Assembly: GCA_903845195.1 (NCBI GenBank)
Contig: CAIMWO010000015.1
Coordinates: forward strand, 1-46,595
Direction: 5' to 3'
DNA from: an uncultured Phycisphaerales bacterium
GTDB taxonomy: Bacteria; Planctomycetota; Phycisphaerae; WQYP01
DNA: 46,595 nucleotides
Part shown: one piece after another, positions 43,052-46,595 of the stretch
Layout of the letters: each line of letters begins with the position of its first letter
Position numbering within the stretch: position 1 is the first letter of the stretch
The notes under the pieces: generated by a model
What the model saw: the letters and a program-made list of their open reading frames with translations, nothing else
Told to the model about the DNA's origin: nothing
The model's database searches: none
Translations under genes and position numbers: made by a program

Positions 43052-43777
43052 ATGATGGCGTCGGCATCGGATATTAAGGACTGGAACACCATCGCTCCTT
43101 CCTACGCTGGCGTGATCGAGTCGCATGGCGATCGTTGCTTTCCGGAGATCCGCGAGCGCTTCTGGAGCCTGCTTGGCGACATCAAGGGCAGACGGGTTCT
43201 GGATCTGGGCTGTGGCCAGGGGTGGTTGACCGCCGAGCTCGCCGCTCGTGGGGCCGGTGTGCTGGGCATCGATGGTTCCGATGCGTTGATCGCCCGTGCC
43301 CGCGGGCTCTTTCCCCACCTGACGTTTCATGTCGCCGATCTGGCCGCCGGCATTCCCGACTCGGAAACGGGCTTCGACGTCATCATTTCCCACATGGCCG
43401 TCATGGACATCCCCGAAGTCGATACCCTGTTTGGCTCTGTCGGGCGTGCGCTCAAGCCGGGCGGTGCGTTCCTGTTCACCATGCCGCATCCGTGCTTCTT
43501 CACGCACAAAAGTCATCAGGATGAGAATCACCAGTGGTTCAAGAAAGTCACCGGCTACCTCAAGCGCGAGACCCGACGCATTGATTCCTTTGGTGGACAC
43601 AACCACTACCATCGCCCAATCTCGCACTACGTCAGCGCGCTGGCAGCAGCAGGACTTTTCGTGTTCGAGTTCTACGAACCGCCCCACCAGCCGCGATCTG
43701 GTCGCGTTGATCCGGACTTTCTCAAGACCTTCCCGGTGTTCCTGATGATCGGGGCGCGCAAAAGCGCCGTCCGGTAG
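43052..43777 (+). CDS. Class I SAM-dependent methyltransferase
   Basis: A 241-residue Methyltransf_11-type enzyme. Motif I is VLDLGCGQGWLTAELAARG, then VLGIDGSDALIARA, FHVADLAAGIPD, the DVIISHMAVMDIPEVD strand, and LKPGGAFLFTMPHPCF. The substrate is unknown; SHYVSALAAAGLFVFEFYEP near the end is typical of small-molecule or quinone-like methyltransferases. GGAGAAGAA precedes the tandem ATGATG. It stands alone. Its codons end mostly in C, unlike plus-strand genes at 3-4 and 32-40 kb, which prefer G. Confidence 0.85.
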   Translation: MMASASDIKDWNTIAPSYAGVIESHGDRCFPEIRERFWSLLGDIKGRRVLDLGCGQGWLTAELAARGAGVLGIDGSDALIARARGLFPHLTFHVADLAAGIPDSETGFDVIISHMAVMDIPEVDTLFGSVGRALKPGGAFLFTMPHPCFFTHKSHQDENHQWFKKVTGYLKRETRRIDSFGGHNHYHRPISHYVSALAAAGLFVFEFYEPPHQPRSGRVDPDFLKTFPVFLMIGARKSAVR

Positions 43778-43971
43778 TCGTCGTAAGACGACGGGTTGAG
43801 ACGGAGCGGGTGCGTTCCCTTAAAAGAAATCATTTGATGTAATGGCCATGTGACGGGATGAGAGGATCGAGAAGGAGACGGTGCGTGCCTGTTTTTATCC
43901 TCGTGCAGTAAAAAAATAGATAAATTGTAAGCCCCGTGGCGTTATCTTGGTGTGCTGAATGAGGTAGCACC

Positions 43972-44463
43972 GTGACCGACGGACAGGACTGGGCTCAGTG
44001 GATGCAGCGGCATGGGCCGGCACTACTTCTCTATGCGCGCCAAATTGTCCACGATCCCGCGCTGGCAGAGGATGCGGTGCAGGAAGGTTTTGTCCGCTTT
44101 TGGCTCCATCGGCGTAAAGCTCCCGAGCCTCTTGGTTTGCTCTATGCCGCCGTTCGTTCCGCCGCCCTCGATAGCATGCGCCGCCGGCAGCGACGCAACC
44201 CGCGGGAACAGGCCGTGGCGCGCCCGGAAGCTTGCTTTGACGTTGCCGCGGCCCAGCGCGAAAGCAGCGCCGACGTAGAGGCCGCCTTGGCCCAGCTTCC
44301 CGTCGAACAGCGCGAGGTGGTTGTGCTGAAAATCTGGGGCGGCCTGACGTTCACGCAGATCGCGCAAGCCATTGGAGAATCCGTCGGTACCAGTGCCTCG
44401 CGATATCGTTATGCCATGCAAAAACTCGCGACCTTACTCCGTGCGGAGGTGCCCCTTGAATGA
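43972..44463 (+). CDS. ECF-type RNA polymerase sigma factor
   Basis: A 163-residue sigma factor. Region 2 is ARQIVHDPALAEDAVQEGFVRFW with the usual AEDAVQE core. Region 4 is LAQLPVEQREVVVLKIWGGL plus TFTQIAQAIGESVGTSASRY, a helix-turn-helix for the -35 element. GTG start with GAGGT 6 bases upstream. The next gene starts inside its last codons, so sigma and partner are translationally coupled. The target regulon is not visible; autoregulation is likely by analogy. Confidence 0.9.
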   Translation: MTDGQDWAQWMQRHGPALLLYARQIVHDPALAEDAVQEGFVRFWLHRRKAPEPLGLLYAAVRSAALDSMRRRQRRNPREQAVARPEACFDVAAAQRESSADVEAALAQLPVEQREVVVLKIWGGLTFTQIAQAIGESVGTSASRYRYAMQKLATLLRAEVPLE

Positions 44464-44752
44464 AGACTCGTTCAACGCTTTGGAACGACGCCTGGCCGAC
44501 CTGCGGCCGGCGGCCTTGTCGCCGGACGTTACGGAGCATATTGCCCGGCGTCTGGGCGAACTGCCTCTGACCTGGGGTGATCGCCTACTCGCCGGCTCTA
44601 TGGCCGCAGGCGCGCTGGCCGCGGCCCTGATCTTCGCCATCATCCTGCTTAGCGCCGCCGCCGGGGACGTCCCGGCAAGGTCCGATGGCGCTCATTCCCT
44701 CGCTCAAGAGCGCATCATGCAAGAATACGACTTGCTCCTGGCCCGCCAGTGA
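44456..44752 (+). CDS. Short membrane anti-sigma-like protein
   Basis: A 98-residue protein read from TTG at 44456, overlapping the sigma-factor stop. GGAGGTG ends 4 bases before this TTG, which fixes the start. A cytosolic helical segment (SFNALERRLADLRPAALSPD) is followed by one membrane span (AGSMAAGALAAALIFAIILL) and a short exterior tail. Size, topology and coupling match the anti-sigma partners often encoded beside ECF factors. It has no ZAS-type H-x3-C-x2-C zinc motif, so the assignment rests on context. Confidence 0.65.
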   Translation: MNEDSFNALERRLADLRPAALSPDVTEHIARRLGELPLTWGDRLLAGSMAAGALAAALIFAIILLSAAAGDVPARSDGAHSLAQERIMQEYDLLLARQ

Positions 44753-44776
44753 TACACCCATAGTGGAGGAACTACC

Positions 44777-46366
44777 ATGTCATGGGTCAAAAGACATCTT
44801 CCCACCAAACGCTGGAATCGCGTGGCTTTGTACGTGCTTAGCGGGCTGCTGATCCTCATAGCCGCCGACATGTGTTTTGTGCAATACTGGCGACGCATCA
44901 CCATTTCTCCCGAGACTACCCGCATCACCACGCCACTTACCCCCTTGGGCTATCCCGACTATATCGCGGCCTTGAACGCCGAATTCAGCCGCGGCGTTAC
45001 GTCCGAAAACAACGCGGCGGTCTTGCTCCTCGATCTGATCCCCGAGAATGAGAATGACTTCAGCCTCAAGTTGCGCCAGGCTGAACTGGCCGCCCTCAGT
45101 CTGCCCGCGTCCCCCGCACGCCAGGGCACGGCGGTTTGGACGTTCGATATTTGGCGCGCTCAACAGCTTGGTACGAGCCCAATGCCGCCATCCGCAACCG
45201 CGCCAGCCCCGGCAAGCGATGACGATGAAATCTCCGAGCTCATGCGGAGTCCTTGGCGTCCCGTCGATCACCCCTTGGCCAAGAAGTGGCTCGATGACCA
45301 CGTATCCGCCCTCGACCTGGTCCATCGCGCCGTGGCCCGCGACCGCTGCTACTTTCCCCTGGTCGCCCACCCCAACTGGGCCACCGACGATTCTCCCGGC
45401 CAACTGATTGCGGTCTTGATTCCCCACCTCAGTCACTGTCGCACCGCCGCGTATATGCTCATCACTCGCGCTATGTGCCGCCTCAGCGAAGGGGACCTCC
45501 CTGGTTTCGAGCAGGATATTACCGACACCTTCCTGCTCGCCCGCTTGCTCAGCCAAAACCCCATGCTCATCGACCAGTTGGTTGCTTACCAAATCGACGC
45601 CTTAGCTCAGCGCGCCCTCCAGCAGGCGTCCGCCAGCGATCTTCTCGATGCCGCCGCCGCTCCCCGCCTCCTCGCCCTGCTCGACCGCTTACCCCCCATG
45701 CCCGCGCTGGCTCGCGCCATCGATCACAGCGAGCGTTACTCCGTCCTCGACTTCGTTTGCCTGGTTTCCTACCGTGGCCCCAGCGCCATCGCCATCCTGG
45801 ATGCAGAATCAACTTTCAGCACGCAGCCCGGCTCGACCTTGGCACAGTACCTTCTGCCGATCAACTGCAACGCCGCTCTGCGTATCGCCAATGCTTTCCT
45901 CGACCGCTGCGTCCGCGCCCTCGACCAGCCCACCTATCTCCAGCAACAGGCCGCTTTGGCTGCGATTGAAAAAGATCTTCAGGACATGAACCGCAACGCC
46001 CTGCGGATTAACCTGGCCGAACGCTTTGTGGCGATGCTCATGGTGAGTTTCACTCACATCAACAGCACGTACGAGCAATCGCTCGTGCTCCACAATCTCA
46101 CGATCCTGGCGCTGCAACTCCGCCTCTATCATCTCGAACATCACGCGTACCCCGCCGCCCTGACAGATCTTTCCGTGCCGCCCGCGACCCTCTTTGACGC
46201 ATTCGCCGACCGTCCATTGGTGTACCGCCGGGAGGGGTCGGGCTATCTTCTTTACAGCGTCGACCGTGACGGCCACGACGATGGTGGCCTGCCCCGCAAA
46301 CTTGCCAAATCCGGACAGACTTGGGACCTCGTTGTCCATGCTCAACCGCAGCCACAGCCAAAATGA
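44777..46366 (+). CDS. Large membrane-anchored protein with GspG-like C-terminus
   Basis: A 529-residue protein with one N-terminal membrane span (VALYVLSGLLILIAADMCFV) and a long helical exterior part rich in A, L and R. The C-terminal 90 residues (LRLYHLEHHAYPAALTDLSV, then FADRPLVYRREGSGYLLYSV and DRDGHDDGG) follow the pattern of the type II pseudopilin GspG, seen at the end of many planctomycete exported proteins. It is third in the sigma operon, 24 bases after the anti-sigma-like gene, with GGAGG about 6 bases before the ATG. It may be the sensor or target of that sigma system; function unproven. Confidence 0.7.
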   Translation: MSWVKRHLPTKRWNRVALYVLSGLLILIAADMCFVQYWRRITISPETTRITTPLTPLGYPDYIAALNAEFSRGVTSENNAAVLLLDLIPENENDFSLKLRQAELAALSLPASPARQGTAVWTFDIWRAQQLGTSPMPPSATAPAPASDDDEISELMRSPWRPVDHPLAKKWLDDHVSALDLVHRAVARDRCYFPLVAHPNWATDDSPGQLIAVLIPHLSHCRTAAYMLITRAMCRLSEGDLPGFEQDITDTFLLARLLSQNPMLIDQLVAYQIDALAQRALQQASASDLLDAAAAPRLLALLDRLPPMPALARAIDHSERYSVLDFVCLVSYRGPSAIAILDAESTFSTQPGSTLAQYLLPINCNAALRIANAFLDRCVRALDQPTYLQQQAALAAIEKDLQDMNRNALRINLAERFVAMLMVSFTHINSTYEQSLVLHNLTILALQLRLYHLEHHAYPAALTDLSVPPATLFDAFADRPLVYRREGSGYLLYSVDRDGHDDGGLPRKLAKSGQTWDLVVHAQPQPQPK

Positions 46367-46493
46367 AGCTGTCGTATCATGTGAGGAATCCGGGGAACTG
46401 GCTCTGTTGGAATCCTTTTTGGCCCAAACGGTGGCCTCGGCAGACGAGGTGGAAGAAGAAATCCGCCAACTTTTTGAGGCATTTCAAGGATAA
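46338..46493 (+). CDS. Possible 51-residue acidic protein
   Basis: A short frame starting at ATG 46338 and overlapping the end of the preceding gene by 29 bases. The product, ending LLESFLAQTVASADEVEEEI and RQLFEAFQG, is acidic and predicted helical, which is more protein-like than the basic alternative frame (46321-46503). No strong ribosome site; coupling through the overlap is possible. It may be a small partner protein of the operon or a chance frame. Confidence 0.35.
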   Translation: MLNRSHSQNEAVVSCEESGELALLESFLAQTVASADEVEEEIRQLFEAFQG

Positions 46494-46570
46494 CGCATTT
46501 TGAGCGAAACTTTCTAAACAGAATGCTTCTGTAAGGGGTGGCGGAATAGACGACCGCCGGAGGATGCACC

Positions 46571-46595
46571 ATGAGTCAGGAACATCAATGCCCAC
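46571..46595 (+). CDS. Start of a gene cut by the window end
   Basis: ATG at 46571 reads MSQEHQCP before the sequence ends. GGAGG (46559-46563) lies 7 bases upstream, a good ribosome site. A cysteine at residue 7 followed by proline could be the first half of a zinc ribbon, but too little is present to assign it. Confidence 0.45.

Noticed and set aside
43930..43960. ECF-type autoregulatory promoter before the sigma gene
   Set aside because: GTAAGC and CGTTAT are present, but the spacing is far too short for a -35/-10 pair.

Overview
The window looks like a chromosomal segment of a planctomycete, most likely from the class Phycisphaerae (inference). Four traits point there: proteins with CPxC...CPECG zinc ribbons, a DUF4159 protein fused to an alpha/alpha-toroid half, a BBP2-type beta-barrel porin, and an operon ending in a protein with a GspG-like C-terminus. 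The DNA is GC-rich, uses ATG, GTG and TTG starts, and mostly has clear Shine-Dalgarno sites. No rRNA, tRNA or CRISPR was seen.

Layout. 0-0.1 kb: remnant of an IS3-type orfA with an amber codon. 0.4-12.3 kb: M48 peptidase, small coiled-coil protein followed by a hairpin-rich stretch and terminator, truD, membrane protein, an operon of DUF4159 protein / BFD-like [2Fe-2S] protein / metallophosphoesterase, tgt, and a SurA/PpiD-like chaperone. 12.3-18.1 kb: bioA-bioD, pcm, a RAYT transposase framed by inverted repeats, an orphan parA, an 18-residue lysine-rich peptide gene and a DUF58 protein. 18.2-23.2 kb: a minus-strand run purC - GNAT - recG - zinc-ribbon membrane protein - antitoxin - frameshifted PIN toxin. 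23.3-29.9 kb: secreted proteins, a zinc-ribbon bactofilin, and a divergent Ppx/GppA - CHAD pair that suggests polyphosphate metabolism. 30-32 kb: porin with its own promoter and terminator, a candidate ncRNA, and a phased T-tract block. 32.2-42.6 kb: surface-polysaccharide genes (epimerase-Gfo/Idh fusion, WcaF-like acetyltransferase, GT2, GT4, GH29 alpha-L-fucosidase, fcl, gmd). 43-46.6 kb: methyltransferase and an ECF sigma / membrane anti-sigma-like / large membrane protein operon.

The most unusual features are repeats. The RAYT element's 31-bp inverted repeats contain the stop codons of pcm, of the RAYT gene and of parA. Two identical 34-bp arrays of a 7-bp unit lie in frame inside the recG helicase domain. 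Three further repeat families with different sequences also have a 7-bp unit. A second scattered family is built on CAC-AG motifs. Other candidates are the short ncRNA gene, the phased T-tracts and the basic micro-peptide. All functional calls come from reading the sequence; no database search was run.
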